The position numbers were made by a program, and so were the translations under genes. Below, one piece after another: positions 12,901 to 23,098 of a stretch of 64,000 bases of DNA. Each line of letters starts with the position of its first letter. Positions within the stretch are counted from its first letter, which is position 1. The notes below the pieces were generated by a model that was not told where the DNA came from, ran no database searches, and worked only from the letters and a program-made list of their open reading frames with translations. Location: NCBI GenBank assembly GCA_030765065.1, contig CM060990.1, positions 419,811,198 to 419,875,197 on the forward strand, given 5' to 3'. The DNA is from Deroplatys truncata. Taxonomy: Eukaryota; Arthropoda; Insecta; Mantodea; Mantidae.

Positions 12901-13345
12901 TTTCTGTTATTTGCACAAAAAACTCTTGGTCACAAATATTTTTCTCATCCTTTGTCATCTCGATTACAGAAACTTTTTCTTTTATAAATGGTACCCTTAT
13001 TTCTCTATCTTCTTTTGTTATTTTTAACTCTTCATGTTTAAAATCTATACATGCTTCATATTCATGTAGGAAGTCACATCCTATAATTATGTCACAAATC
13101 AGATGGTTTACAATTAGAAACATAACCTCAAAATTCTCTCCGCCAATAAGTATGCTAAGTAGAGCTTGTGTTTTTATGACCTGTGCGGTTCTTCCAATTG
13201 CAACACGACAAACTAAGTTACTAGTGGGAAGAGCCATAATCTTGTTACCTTCATTAATTAAATTTATGTAAAATTTCTGTGAGCAAATTGAAGCTGATGA
13301 ACCAGAATCTATAGTTGCAATGATTTCTTTCTTCGCAATTTCCAT
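9983..13345 (-). CDS. pol: Pol polyprotein of Gypsy-1
   Basis: A 1120-residue frame from the Met at 13345. Domains in order: aspartic protease near residues 8-100 with DSGSSAS; reverse transcriptase about 265-450 with the active-site box YIDD near 415; RNase H about 555-670 (YVDAS); integrase zinc-binding region about 740-800 with His-His and CNLC; integrase core about 820-960 with D, D and E positions in expected contexts (IDIHG, LSDNAS, PVERE); and a GPY/F module near the C-terminus (YHGPYEVVEVYG). It would make and integrate the element's cDNA. The frame is open upstream of this Met and overlaps the gag end in the -1 phase relative to gag, which fits the -1 frameshifting known in this group. 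No chromodomain is evident after the GPY/F module. Confidence 0.93.
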   Translation of the reverse strand: MEIAKKEIIATIDSGSSASICSQKFYINLINEGNKIMALPTSNLVCRVAIGRTAQVIKTQALLSILIGGENFEVMFLIVNHLICDIIIGCDFLHEYEACIDFKHEELKITKEDREIRVPFIKEKVSVIEMTKDEKNICDQEFFVQITETDRNSQIKQVVTEYEGNTTPYFQQLAEMPEKVEEFTIQTEDDHVSETDNSWKEKRNEEIIYKCEEAYNLTIMQKQILHDVLMNNSSVFSNIPGRCNVYQHTFQVEDVPPYRHKYDNLPISLRDKARQLINSMLENGIIEQSNSQYINSICWSIKRDGSLRLTLDGRYVNKYMKPDHFQSEGIEQLITKLSRGRFLTSIDLTASYWQVELDPQVRDYTSFQYSGIQYRFCVNPFGLKNSGSGFLRAIHSIFGNSADDFLIKYIDDFLIISQTFEEHMNNVHYVLNKLQQHGMTVNILKSKFCVKEINFLGYVVDERGIRPDQKRIEAIMKIPPPRNVKQIRRLLGVLNFQSKFVPRYSAEIEPLRQLLRKNNKWKWTEDHQKCFERVKELFAKSILLERPREDLEYEIYVDASMQGYAGILGQRDINNDFHVISTASRGLTNIERNSSVTQLEIGALYFSLIRFKTYIYQKKVKVYSDHISLTFIQRCRLCSGKLARYIHAISAFDIEIIHIPGKNNTFSDLLSRLNYNPQIPENIERPRNEVKILTIEIPLSKEMIKKLKNMGEIQNEDAKLFELKKNAPLIEEAKKEIIAIRDGTLYKKHGKEMPSWKVMVPKSMEKELIKNFHEGLAHSGTDRTTSMILENLYISKLRQKVRKFISCCNLCQKAKQINAAYAFETNSVIRDKPRCVISIDIHGPMPPSQFGNKYIFVCYDIFSKYVRIYPLRKPTGLACLNRLLKSYVIEEGPIQSVLSDNASYFTGKKFMDGLKENGIKQYFSSRYRPNSNPVEREIKEISNYLRVLCHRKHTQWYGYVNFVQNLLNETINDVTGYKPCELKLGKKINTMCKTIPGAIPDAHSIPPTEEEMFRKAFERMKKKAIKRKMKHEEKNRKEWRIKIGDLVLVKTKKLSDKENKLYWRMFLKYHGPYEVVEVYGTNTYELCNPTTRKSIGKFHIEMLKPYNHEDHGETKDKDDK

Positions 13346-13491
13346 TCTAACATGAGGTGACTCAAAATTTTCTCCCTTATCTTTTGTTGCTGTAATCTTA
13401 TTACAGGGTGTATGTGTAGGCGTATGATTTGTATTGGTAATGGATACTGAATTGTTAAAGACGTCCTGAGAACCTACTGCACAGGAGTCTG

Positions 13492-15570
13492 TTAACAGTT
13501 TTCCTGGTTATTTCCATGTTCACGTACGGGACTGCCATTCCTAACAGGCGCTAAATCTATCTCCGTGTCGCTACCATTGTTTTGAGTTCCCCTTCCTCGA
13601 GTTCGAAATCCTCGATTTCTGACATTTTGTCCCCTTGGCACGTAATTTTCTTGCCGTTCCTCAGATCTTTCTCGGTTATTATTTTCCCTCCAGTGAGTGA
13701 AATTTCCCCTCTGTCTAGTGTACCTCCTTCCATAATTTTGCCCTCTTTCAGGCAATCTTTCTGTCCGGACATAATTTATTTGTTCCTGCCGGCCTGGTCT
13801 CCTATCTATCCTTGATCTTTCAAATTGTGGAACGTATGATTGATACCGTTGTCTGGTATTAATTTCATGATGTCTGTCTTGTCCTCTTATTTGTTGATAA
13901 CTACCTTGGTAATTTCTTCTATCTTGTACATCTAAAAATCTATGTTCCCACTCCCGAGACATATCTTCTTCCTGTTGTTCCAAAGCTGTTATTAATTCTG
14001 TCATCTCATAGATGTTCCGTGGTTTTGCAATTAATAAGTAATTTTGTATCCTTATAGGATAATGCCTTGCGAGCAAACTCACAAAATCTTCCTCACTGAT
14101 TGGAGGTGACAAGTTTCTAACCTGACTTGCATGTTTTAGTAAGTAATCAGTCATCGATATTCCCCCTCGTGGATTAAATTGACCGTGACTAAGCATTGCT
14201 CGTATTCTTTGCTGTACCGTAACATTCCAAAATCTATTCATGAACAATCTCTTAAAGGATTCATATGAAATTTCACCCCCTGATACCATTTGTAACCAGT
14301 CTAAGGTTTTCTGGTCCAAACATCTTTTGACAACTATCATTTTCAATGCTTCAGGTATCTTTTTAATTTGAAAATACTCTGATAATTCTGCAATGAACTG
14401 TACTGGACTGGAGTTTTCATTAAATTTTGGAAGTGGAAAATCACTTAAGATATGATTGTAATTTTGCAAATTCCCTATTCCCATATTCAAATTCTCTAGT
14501 GTTACTTGTGCACTCTGAGTTTCAGCATTAGCTATAGATGAAGCTGCCGCATCACTCACATTATTTGTCATACCTGAGGAACTACCTCTATCATTATTTT
14601 GTACATCTGAAACATGCACATCACATATATTTGCCCTTGAATTCAATTCTAACCTATTTACAGTACCCTGCAGATTTTCTATTGTCTGTTCCAATTTTTT
14701 ATTATTCTCATTTTGAACAGTTTGGTGTTTGTTAATTTCAGAAGTTAGCTTTTGATTCAAATCTTTAGACAAATCTTTAACTTCATCAGACAATTTATTT
14801 CTCTGTTTTTCTGACTCCTTCTGAACTTCAGATATTTCCCCTCTGAAATTAACTTGCACCTGTACTAAATCTGCATTTGTAGCCTCCATCATCTCTTTTA
14901 ACTCACTTGAAATGCTACTCATTCGGCTACCTAGCTCTGTACATTTTACATTAACATGCTCTATTTTATTATTAACCTCATTTTTTTGGTTAGATATTTC
15001 CCTGCTCATGTCTAACATTTTCTTTGAAACTTCACCTATTTCATTTGCTATCATTTCCTGATTTTCATTTTTCATTTTAATCATACTACTATCTAGCTCC
15101 ATGAATTTCTTTTCAATCTCTTCCCTGTTTTGTTCTAAGCTTTTACCAATATCTTCCCTCAATTTCTCATTATTCTGAGTTAGTTTTTGTTCTAAACTCC
15201 TATCAATATCTTCCCTATTTTGATCCATTTTCTTTTCTAATTTCTCATTATTCTTACAAATTTCTTCCCTTATACTCTGAGTTAATTTTTGTTCTAATTT
15301 CTCATTATTCTTTTGCATATCTTCCCTTAATTCCCTACTCATATTTCTCAGCATTTCCATCATCACAATAGTATCAAGATTAACATTTCCTGCTATTCTA
15401 CTCTCACTTTCTGCACTAACATTTTCATCTTCAAACCCCAAAAAATCTGGGCTATTTCCTGTACTTTGTATTGGATCACAGCTAACTGCTACACTATCTC
15501 CCTCCATAATTATTTCTTCTGTATTATTGGTAGCCATTGTTTTTATTATCCTACCGCTCCTCAATAACAT
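13492..15570 (-). CDS. gag: Gag-like structural protein of Gypsy-1
   Basis: A 692-residue frame. Residues about 60-330 are very rich in E, K, N, L and Q with heptad-like spacing, indicating a long coiled coil. Residues about 370-540 form the retrotransposon gag (capsid-like) domain, recognisable around FPLPKFNENSSPVQFI and RFWNVTVQQRIRAML. The last ~130 residues are Arg/Gly/Asn-rich with RGQ and RGR motifs. No CCHC zinc knuckle is present, so nucleic-acid binding probably falls to the basic tail. The start Met is the first in frame, about 315 bp downstream of the 5' LTR. The homologous region in Gypsy-2 (45420-47640) shows the same layout. Confidence 0.9.
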   Translation of the reverse strand: MLLRSGRIIKTMATNNTEEIIMEGDSVAVSCDPIQSTGNSPDFLGFEDENVSAESESRIAGNVNLDTIVMMEMLRNMSRELREDMQKNNEKLEQKLTQSIREEICKNNEKLEKKMDQNREDIDRSLEQKLTQNNEKLREDIGKSLEQNREEIEKKFMELDSSMIKMKNENQEMIANEIGEVSKKMLDMSREISNQKNEVNNKIEHVNVKCTELGSRMSSISSELKEMMEATNADLVQVQVNFRGEISEVQKESEKQRNKLSDEVKDLSKDLNQKLTSEINKHQTVQNENNKKLEQTIENLQGTVNRLELNSRANICDVHVSDVQNNDRGSSSGMTNNVSDAAASSIANAETQSAQVTLENLNMGIGNLQNYNHILSDFPLPKFNENSSPVQFIAELSEYFQIKKIPEALKMIVVKRCLDQKTLDWLQMVSGGEISYESFKRLFMNRFWNVTVQQRIRAMLSHGQFNPRGGISMTDYLLKHASQVRNLSPPISEEDFVSLLARHYPIRIQNYLLIAKPRNIYEMTELITALEQQEEDMSREWEHRFLDVQDRRNYQGSYQQIRGQDRHHEINTRQRYQSYVPQFERSRIDRRPGRQEQINYVRTERLPERGQNYGRRYTRQRGNFTHWRENNNRERSEERQENYVPRGQNVRNRGFRTRGRGTQNNGSDTEIDLAPVRNGSPVREHGNNQENC

Positions 15571-15862
15571 TGAAAGTTATTTACACTTAAAAAATTAGGA
15601 TACTCTAACCTTACTAATGCTGTCCGCTGATGTATCTTTGATGTCCAGCGTTCTGCCCCTTTCTCCTAGATTTGTATGTCGCTTCTGCGTTGTTTTATGA
15701 TGAATCTACGTTGTCTCGATGTTTTTGCGTCCACTTATCCGCGTCGTTTGTCGCTCCTCGTTTCTGGAATCTGCGTCTTGTAGATCATTTTACTGCTGCT
15801 TTCGTTCCACGTCCTGATTATGCTGATCCTTTCCTGGTCATCTTTCCTTTCCTGGTTACTTC

Positions 15863-15882
15863 GCCCCACGTTGGTGGCGCCA
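15863..15882 (-). promoter_or_regulatory. Primer-binding site of Gypsy-1
   Basis: On the minus strand TGGCGCCACCAACGTGGGGC starts three bases after the 5' LTR. TGGCGCC and ACGTGGGGC resemble lysine-tRNA-type binding sites; the exact tRNA is not settled. Gypsy-2 has TGGCTCCCAGAACGTGGGGC in the same place. Confidence 0.6.
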
Positions 15883-15885
15883 ATT

Positions 15886-16878
15886 TGATGCGGTATAGCA
15901 AATGTATGTAAATAATTATATCTTGCAGATCTTATAATTAGCTCCACGTTGTGGAAGCCAATTTACGAGAGCAAATATGTGTTTACTTCACGCGAAACCA
16001 TCTTGTGTGACGTCATACGTTGGTTGGTTCATTTGTTCTGTTTGTAGATTCCTCTGACGTAGCAATTTATATCAGTTTTAAATGTCCACCGGCTAGCTAT
16101 TATCTTATCTAGGTAGGCATGTTTTTCTTACAGGTTGTGAAGCGGAAAAGGAATCTTTTATCCAAAAATTACTAGTGAAGAAATGTGTTTTATAATGTTT
16201 TATTGTCTAACACGTGCACTAACACATTCACAGATTTATCTAGATAATCGCCATATTGAAACTGTTTATAATAACTTCTTATCACTTTTAACTCACGTAC
16301 TTCAACTTTAGAATATTTTATAAGATTTCTCGTGTAACTTAACGAAATGAAGGACTGATTGGCGACTTGCACTGAGAATTCCGTTGAACTGCGGAATCGA
16401 CGTAGAGTGTACGGAGAATTTTGTATAACTGCGGGGACGATGTATAATGTTTTGAGAATCTTGCCGAACTGGGGGACCCGCTACCTCAACCTTGCTATTT
16501 ATAGGCTTGCCTCAAGATACACCTAAAGATTATAAATGAACTGCTATTGGCTAATAAAACGCGCCAACATTAGCGTCTGTTTTATTATCCAATGAAAACC
16601 ACTAATACATATTACTTTTATAGAACATTCTGGAAGCTTTTTTTACTGAAAAGGCGCGAAACATTACGTAACTTCCTGGTTCCCGGTAACGATAAACAAC
16701 TCATTCCTTTGCTAAAGTATTGTGTTATTGTTAACAGTTTCAATAGAGCCGTATATTATTATTTGCCAATAATAATTACAATTATTAAACCTCTGAAATC
16801 AATGTTACATAAAAATGCATATTCATATTAAAATAATTATTTACATTAAAGTAATTTGTGATACAAATTACCGTCTCA
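15886..16878 (-). repeat. 5' LTR of Gypsy-1
   Basis: 993-bp partner of 8318-9310, essentially identical. It holds the element's promoter. Confidence 0.92.
16495..16504 (-). promoter_or_regulatory. TATA-like box of Gypsy-1 5' LTR
   Basis: CTATAAATAG on the minus strand, about 375 bp into the LTR. A threefold ~38-bp repeat lies immediately downstream. Confidence 0.55.
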
Positions 16879-16882
16879 AAGT

Positions 16883-17520
16883 AACCAATGCATGTTTTCT
16901 GTAAGGGGAAATAAAAAGTGAAATCTGCATAAGCATGGGTATAATGCACTTAAATATGCGCGGATTGTGTGCGAAATCACAAACATTAAAAAATCAATGA
17001 TGCCGTAAAACAAAACACGTAGATGAAACTAAACATAAATAAAGTTTAAAGCAAAGTATACGTAAACTACACAATAAATATGCATGAAATTTTGGGAAAG
17101 TCTACAATATATGAAGTTTAGAATTGTCGATATTTTAAAATCCATTTTTACTTATTCTTTTTGTCATTCATTATTCCACCTTGTACGTAGTAGGGAGAGG
17201 AGGTATTGCATTCCACCCAAAAAATTCGATACCGAGATTTCAGCGGAAATACGTGTTTTGAGGCACCTTGAATGAAAAGAAAAGGGACTTTTACTTAGTC
17301 TACTTCCATTCCAAACCAGAGTGCCTTTCACTGAAAACAAACTCTTTGTATTATCCGCGCGAAAGTAGTTCGCAATCCCCGACCTAATGGCTGCTTGTTC
17401 CCCTCTCACGTGCTTGTTGAACACTGTTTAAATCTATAAAAACGCGCCCTGCGTGAGAATCAGTTCAAAATGCAACTTGAGGTAACAATCGAGTTTATAA
17501 GTATGCGGCAATGAACATTT
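16883..17520. other. Stretch without recognised feature
   Basis: AT-rich DNA flanking Gypsy-1. Short open frames on both strands (for example 17164-17424) show no family resemblance. Confidence 0.4.
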
Positions 17521-17527
17521 TACTTAC

Positions 17528-17597
17528 GTTGATCACAATCCTCGGGCAAAAGTGCAACACCCAAATCCGGATTCTCCGAAGATGACTCAGCTGCCAT
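17528..17597 (-). CDS. Candidate first coding exon of a host gene
   Basis: On the minus strand an ATG at 17597 opens 23 codons (MAAESSSENPDLGVALLPED, then C, D, Q) followed directly by a strong 5' splice donor, AAC|GTAAGT, at 17527-17522. The frame is also open for about 28 codons upstream, to a stop near 17680, so the exon could be longer. Acidic, Ser-rich N-termini of this kind are common in nuclear proteins. If real, later exons would lie at lower coordinates, beyond or around the Gypsy-1 insertion. I do not recognise the protein, and a 70-bp open exon with a good donor can occur by chance. Confidence 0.35.
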
Positions 17598-18879
17598 ATC
17601 GGAATTAGAACTACTCTCCAAAGTAATGACAACCTTATCCACAGCACTGTCGCACTTAAAACAAGTTCCCACATTTTAACCTCTTCTATGTTCTATTATG
17701 TCTGTTTATATTCTCTGCACGCTTTGGTTACACTTCTCACTGAAACGCCTGTAAAATCCGATATTAGTTTCGTAATATGCACTAATGCAAGTGTCGGGCA
17801 TTTGTCTAATAGTGAGCTGAATATATGAAGTATTGTTTGGTTTAGCCACTTTTTAAGTGTTTCCCGTTTTTGTGTTTGAACAGTTTATTCGCACTACACG
17901 CATCTTCCTCTGCCATGTGAACTCAAATACCAACCGACTAATCACAAGATTTGACCTGAGCTGAGCATACGTGTGCTAGCGTATTATGAATGACTGTTCG
18001 CTTATCATATATCTTGTGTTATGCAAAGTGTTTATTCGTTACTCAGATAGCACCTATGGGAATTCATTGCTGCATTTCTCATATGCAAGAGAGTGGCAGT
18101 CATGCATACGGTTGGTATTAACAAGGAAGGTGCTTTCGGCGTTAGTGCAATAACAGATGAAAATCATATTTTGTAGTAGGGTTGGGTCGAGCGGTTCTTT
18201 TGCAGTAATCGATTCATACGATTCGTTCACGAGTCATGAATCGATTCATACGATTCGTTCACGATTCATGAATCGTCCCCTTGTTTGCTGGTCTACCCTA
18301 CTGCACGATTCAATCATGAATCGTGTCCACCACGATTCGTTCATGAATCGTGATTCGTTCATGAATCGTACCCTAGTCTGCTCGCCTGCCTTAGTGCACG
18401 ATTCGTTCATGAATCGTCCGCTTGCCTGCTGGTCTAACCCACTGCACGATTCAATCATGAATCGTGTCCACCACGATTCGTTCATGAATCGTACCCTTGT
18501 CTGCTCGCCTGCCTTAGTGCACGATTCGTTCATGAATCGTCCGCTTGCCTGCTGCTCTAACCCACTGCACGTTGCACGATTCAATCATGAATCGTCCACT
18601 TGACTGCCGCCTATTCTCACTCACAATTCTTATATGAACCGTCCCCCGTTTGTACTTTGCAGTTTGCAGACAAAATGCGCAATCAGGAGTTTGTTGTTAC
18701 GATGAGGGTTATGGTCTTTTTTCTTTCACGTAAAAAAGACAATGTAGGTATGTAAAACTGCTTTCCGCGCTATTTTGGGTAATACACTTGGAGTTTCCTG
18801 AATTTGTCAATGAAACCATCCTGTGTGATTCCACTTAAGTTGCGATTACATAAGGTATTATGCAAAGTAATTATGAAGA

Positions 18880-18880
<1 letters not shown>

Positions 18881-18928
<48 letters not shown>

Positions 18929-18929
18929 G
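18881..18929. repeat. (ATT)n microsatellite
   Basis: About 16 ATT units inside MITE copy 1. Homopolymeric Asn and Ile frames here are artefacts. Confidence 0.95.
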
Positions 18930-19245
18930 TATTCCTCTTCATTTCGATGATTAGGCATTCCACCTGCCTTCGTATTCTTTACTCCCATCTTTTCCTGGGG
19001 TGTCCGATGTCTCTTTTTCCAGACGATTTGTACTTATTAACTAGTAGTGGTATTCTTTCTTCAATCGTGTAGTGAAGTTCATATGATCTTTTCAATTAAA
19101 TTAATTTTCTTCGATTTTCTCATATAATTTATAAATATTCAGTTCTATAATTTTATGTTTCATTTATTATTAGATCTAATCTAGTGCATCCTTAAGTTCT
19201 TCGTAAAAAATAGTTTCCGCCCTCTGAAGTTTACTTTTGTCCGCT

Positions 19246-19408
<163 letters not shown>

Positions 19409-20990
19409 ATCATTCGTCACCGCTACCGCAGTTGCGCGGGCCAATAAGCTCTATAACTTTTATAAATACGTGACTGTGCGTGCAGAGAATAATAATTTTT
19501 ATATAAATTTTACATCGGCATATTCGAGGTACTATTAATGCATTAGAATTGGCTTAGTTATATCGATGCATGTTCCTATACTTTTAATGTAGATTATAGT
19601 ATATAAATCAATGCTTTTCAATTATATAATTTTAAACACTTTAATATTTTATAATCACAATGTTAATGAAACCAAGAATTCTAAAATTCTCTATTTTTCC
19701 TACATTTTGCATATATTTTGGTATTGTATATTATAATATCTACTACACTGTAATCATGCAATACTGTGTATCAAATCTCCCAGTAGAGTACTGAAAATTA
19801 CTTCAATTGTTTATACCACGTGCTGCAGCCTACGTTCATCCATTGGCAATGCTTACGATTCATTTTACTGCGCTTTACAGCTATTTACACAATTTGTTTT
19901 TAAGAATTTATCTTTCTCGGCTGAACTCGGTACTCCTAGGTTATGACATCAGCATCTCAAAGAATCGTGTTGATATACCTACCAATTATCATGAATTCTA
20001 ACGATTTCTTAGACCTGTGCAATTCACTTAATACTTTGATCATTCCGGTGTACTACGAATCGACAGAACCTCGCAATACTTTTTTTTATGCGGTGGTGTT
20101 TTTTATGCTGTTTTCGTATACCATGTTACAGCATCACAATGCTTGCCGCTTGGTAATTTCCTTGCTCATCATCGTACTCACTCGGCAACATTCGTCCGGG
20201 CTCGGCTTGGCAGCCAAAGCGCAAGCGAGAATGAATCGAGAATGTCCTGATCACGATTCTGTTTGAACGACGATTCATGTACGATTCTTGCGATTCTTTC
20301 AGAACGACGATTCATGCACGATTCTTACGATTCTTTTTGAACGACGATTCATACACGATTCTTACGATTCATTTTGAACGATGATTCATGCACGATTCTT
20401 ACGATTCATTTTGAACGACGATTCATGCTAAGACTGCCACGATTCATGCGATTCTTTCCTTGTAGTCGTTCATATGAACGATTCGTTCATGAATCGCTCC
20501 ATGTCTATTAGAGTTGGGTCGAGCGATTCTTTTGCAGTATTCGAGTCATGCGATTTGTTCACTGTTCATGAATCGATTCATACGATTCGTTCACGATTCA
20601 TGGATCGTCCTCTTGCTACCTGTCTGCTAGTCTCTCCTAGTGCACGATTCGTTCATGATTCGTCACTTTGTCTGCTGGCCTACCGTACTGCACGATTCAA
20701 TCATGAATCGTCGCCTTGCCTGCCGTCTTTTCTCACTCACGATTCTTATATGAATCGTCCCAGTTTGTACTTTGCAGTTTGCAGCCAAAATACGCAATCA
20801 GGACTTTTTTTTTTGTTACGATGGGGGCTATGATCTTTTTCTTTGGCATATAAAAGACAATGTATGTAAAAGCGCTTTCCGCGTTATTTTGGATAATACA
20901 CTTGGAGTTTCCTGAATTTGTCATAAAAATCAACCTGTGTGATTCCACTTAAGTTACTACATAAGGTATTATGCAAAGTAACTATGAAGA

Positions 20991-20992
<2 letters not shown>

Positions 20993-21065
<73 letters not shown>
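20993..21065. repeat. (ATT)n microsatellite
   Basis: About 24 ATT units, at the position in MITE copy 2 equivalent to 18881-18929 in copy 1. Confidence 0.95.
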
Positions 21066-21067
<2 letters not shown>

Positions 21068-21369
21068 TCTTCATTTCGATGATTAGGCATTCCATTCGAT
21101 TCTTTACTTTACTCCTCTCTTTTTCTGGGGTATCCGATGTCTCTTTTTCCGGACGGTTGTATTTATTAATTAATAGTGGTATTCTTTCTTCAGTCATGTA
21201 GTTCATATCGCTTTCCAATTAATTTAGTTTTCTTCAATTTTATGATATAATTTATAAATATTCAGTTCTCTAATTTTATCGTTTCATTTCTTATTAGATC
21301 TAATCTAGTGCATTCTCAAGTTCTTCGTAAAAATCTCATTTCCGCGTCTGAATTTTGCTTTGTCCAATT

Positions 21370-21370
<1 letters not shown>

Positions 21371-21404
<34 letters not shown>

Positions 21405-21416
21405 GTTATTATTATT
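21371..21416. repeat. (ATT)n microsatellite
   Basis: About 15 near-perfect ATT units, equivalent to the much longer 19246-19408 array of copy 1. Confidence 0.9.
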
Positions 21417-22441
21417 AATCGTCACTACTACCGAAGTTGCACGCGAAAATAAGCTATATAATTTTAATAAATACGTGAAAAAGTATAAATCCGGTATGCA
21501 GAGAATAATAATTTTTTACATAAATTTTACATCAGCATATTCGAGGTGCTTTTAATGCATTAGAATTGGCTTAGTTATATCGATGCATGTTCTTATACTT
21601 TTAATGTAGATTATAGTATACAATTTAATTCTTTTAAATTATATAATTTTAAAAGTTATTCAAACCAAGAATTCAAAAATTCCCTATTTTTCCTCCATTT
21701 TGCACATATTCTGGTATTGTATATTATAATACTTACTACACTGTAATCATGCAATATTGTGTATCAGATGTCAGTAAAGTACTGAAAATTACTTCTATTG
21801 TTTATATTGCAGCCTCCGTTCATCCATTGGCAATGCTTACGATTCATTTTACTGCGCTTTACAGTTATTTACGCAATTTGTTTTTAAGAATTAATCTTTC
21901 TCGGCTGAACTCGATACTCGTAGGTTATGCCATCAGCATCTCAAAGAATCGTGTTGATCTACCAATTCACATTATAAATTCTAACAAATCTTTCAACCTA
22001 TGCAATTCACTACTACGAATCGACAGAACTCGGCAATATATATTATTGCGGTGCTGTTCTGTTTTCGTATAGTATGATATAGCATCGCAATGGTCGGTAA
22101 CTTTTCTGCTCATCATCGTACTCACTCGGCAGCGTTCGTCCGGGCTCGGCTTGGAAGCCAAAGCTAAGAGTGAGTAGTAAACAAAGTGCAAGCGAGAATG
22201 AATCGAGAATATCCTGATCACGATTCTTTTTGAACGACGATTCTTGCGATTCTTTTTGAACGACGATTCTTGCGATTCATTTTGAACGACGATTCTTACG
22301 ATTCATATTGAACGTCGATTCATACACGATTCTTACGATTCATTTTGAACGACGATTCATGCTAAGACTGACACGATTCATACGATTCTTTCCTTGTAAT
22401 CGTTCATATGAACGATTCGTTCATGAATCGCCCCATGTCTA

Positions 22442-23090
22442 TTATACATACAACTAAATGTGCAATTAAAGTTCATCTCTCTTAACAATTATATAGAAGA
22501 ATAAACTTCCGTATGAATAGTTTGTAGAAGAGTGAGCAAAGAAAGTCATGTGGATGTAGAAAATCCGAGTTTTATAATTACGAAATATATTGTGCACATT
22601 TTCACACTTTAAACGGCTATAAATAATTTTAGTTATAAATGTTACTCGTTTTCAGAGATGACCTCAGTGATCAAAGCAAGCTATAGAAAATTCTTATTTG
22701 AGGTTGTAAAATAATGTAATTTTATTGCGGATTACACTTTCTAGCTGAATACCATCACAATGTTGTATCATTGCAATGATATTCCTTAGCATGGACCGAG
22801 GGTTTGTTTCCCTTGAAATGGCAAAGAAAATGCTTTTCTTATTTCCAGATTTTAAAAGAGCACTTGCATAGGCATGCAAAAGGGTCATCAGCCTTTTGTC
22901 CATGTTATACCTGAATTTCCACACGATTTGGATTTAAGGCAGTATATTTCCCTAAGGCAAAGCGAAGGTTATTGCATTTCGCCTTCTTTTATCTTTCTGT
23001 TGAACTTCTTAAAAGTTTTGGAGACGTTGTGTCTGAGTCCCTGTGCATTTGAAATAGCACGAAGGGGTGTCATAAAGCATGCCGAATTGC
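22442..23090. other. Stretch without recognised feature
   Basis: AT-rich DNA between the MITE pair and the hAT at 23099; only short incidental frames. Confidence 0.4.
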
Positions 23091-23098
23091 CCTATTAG

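Larger units (their letters stand above)
8318..16878 (-). mobile_element. Ty3/Gypsy LTR retrotransposon (Gypsy-1), looks whole
   Basis: Complete element of 8.56 kb on the minus strand. The 993-bp LTRs at 8318-9310 and 15886-16878 appear to differ at only one site, so insertion is very recent. The 4-bp target duplication AAGT lies at 8314-8317 and 16879-16882. Order on the minus strand: 5' LTR, primer-binding site, gag, pol with protease-RT-RNase H-integrase, polypurine tract, 3' LTR. No envelope-like frame follows pol. Integrase after RNase H and the 4-bp duplication are Ty3/Gypsy hallmarks. Gag and pol each read as a single open frame, so by eye it has no obvious break. It lies in the same orientation as a candidate host exon at 17528-17597 and could sit in that gene's intron. 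Confidence 0.93.
20509..22441. mobile_element. hAT-like MITE with palindromic ends, copy 2
   Basis: Begins TAGAGTTGGGTCGAGCGATT one base after copy 1 ends, and ends with the same right terminus (GATTCGTTCATGAATCGCCC then CATGTCTA). The two copies are collinear over their whole length, with differences mainly in microsatellite and palindrome copy number, so this is a head-to-tail tandem. No coding capacity. Confidence 0.5.

Noticed and set aside
18240-18600. Heat-shock elements (TTCATGAA repeated)
   Set aside because: Each motif gives only a TTCnnGAA pair without the third alternating unit; better explained as MITE subterminal palindromes.
18770-18988. Poly-Asn, poly-Ile and poly-Tyr reading frames over the ATT arrays (also at 19181-19444, 20884-21218 and 56146-56364)
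   Set aside because: They are translations of trinucleotide microsatellites with no conserved flanks.
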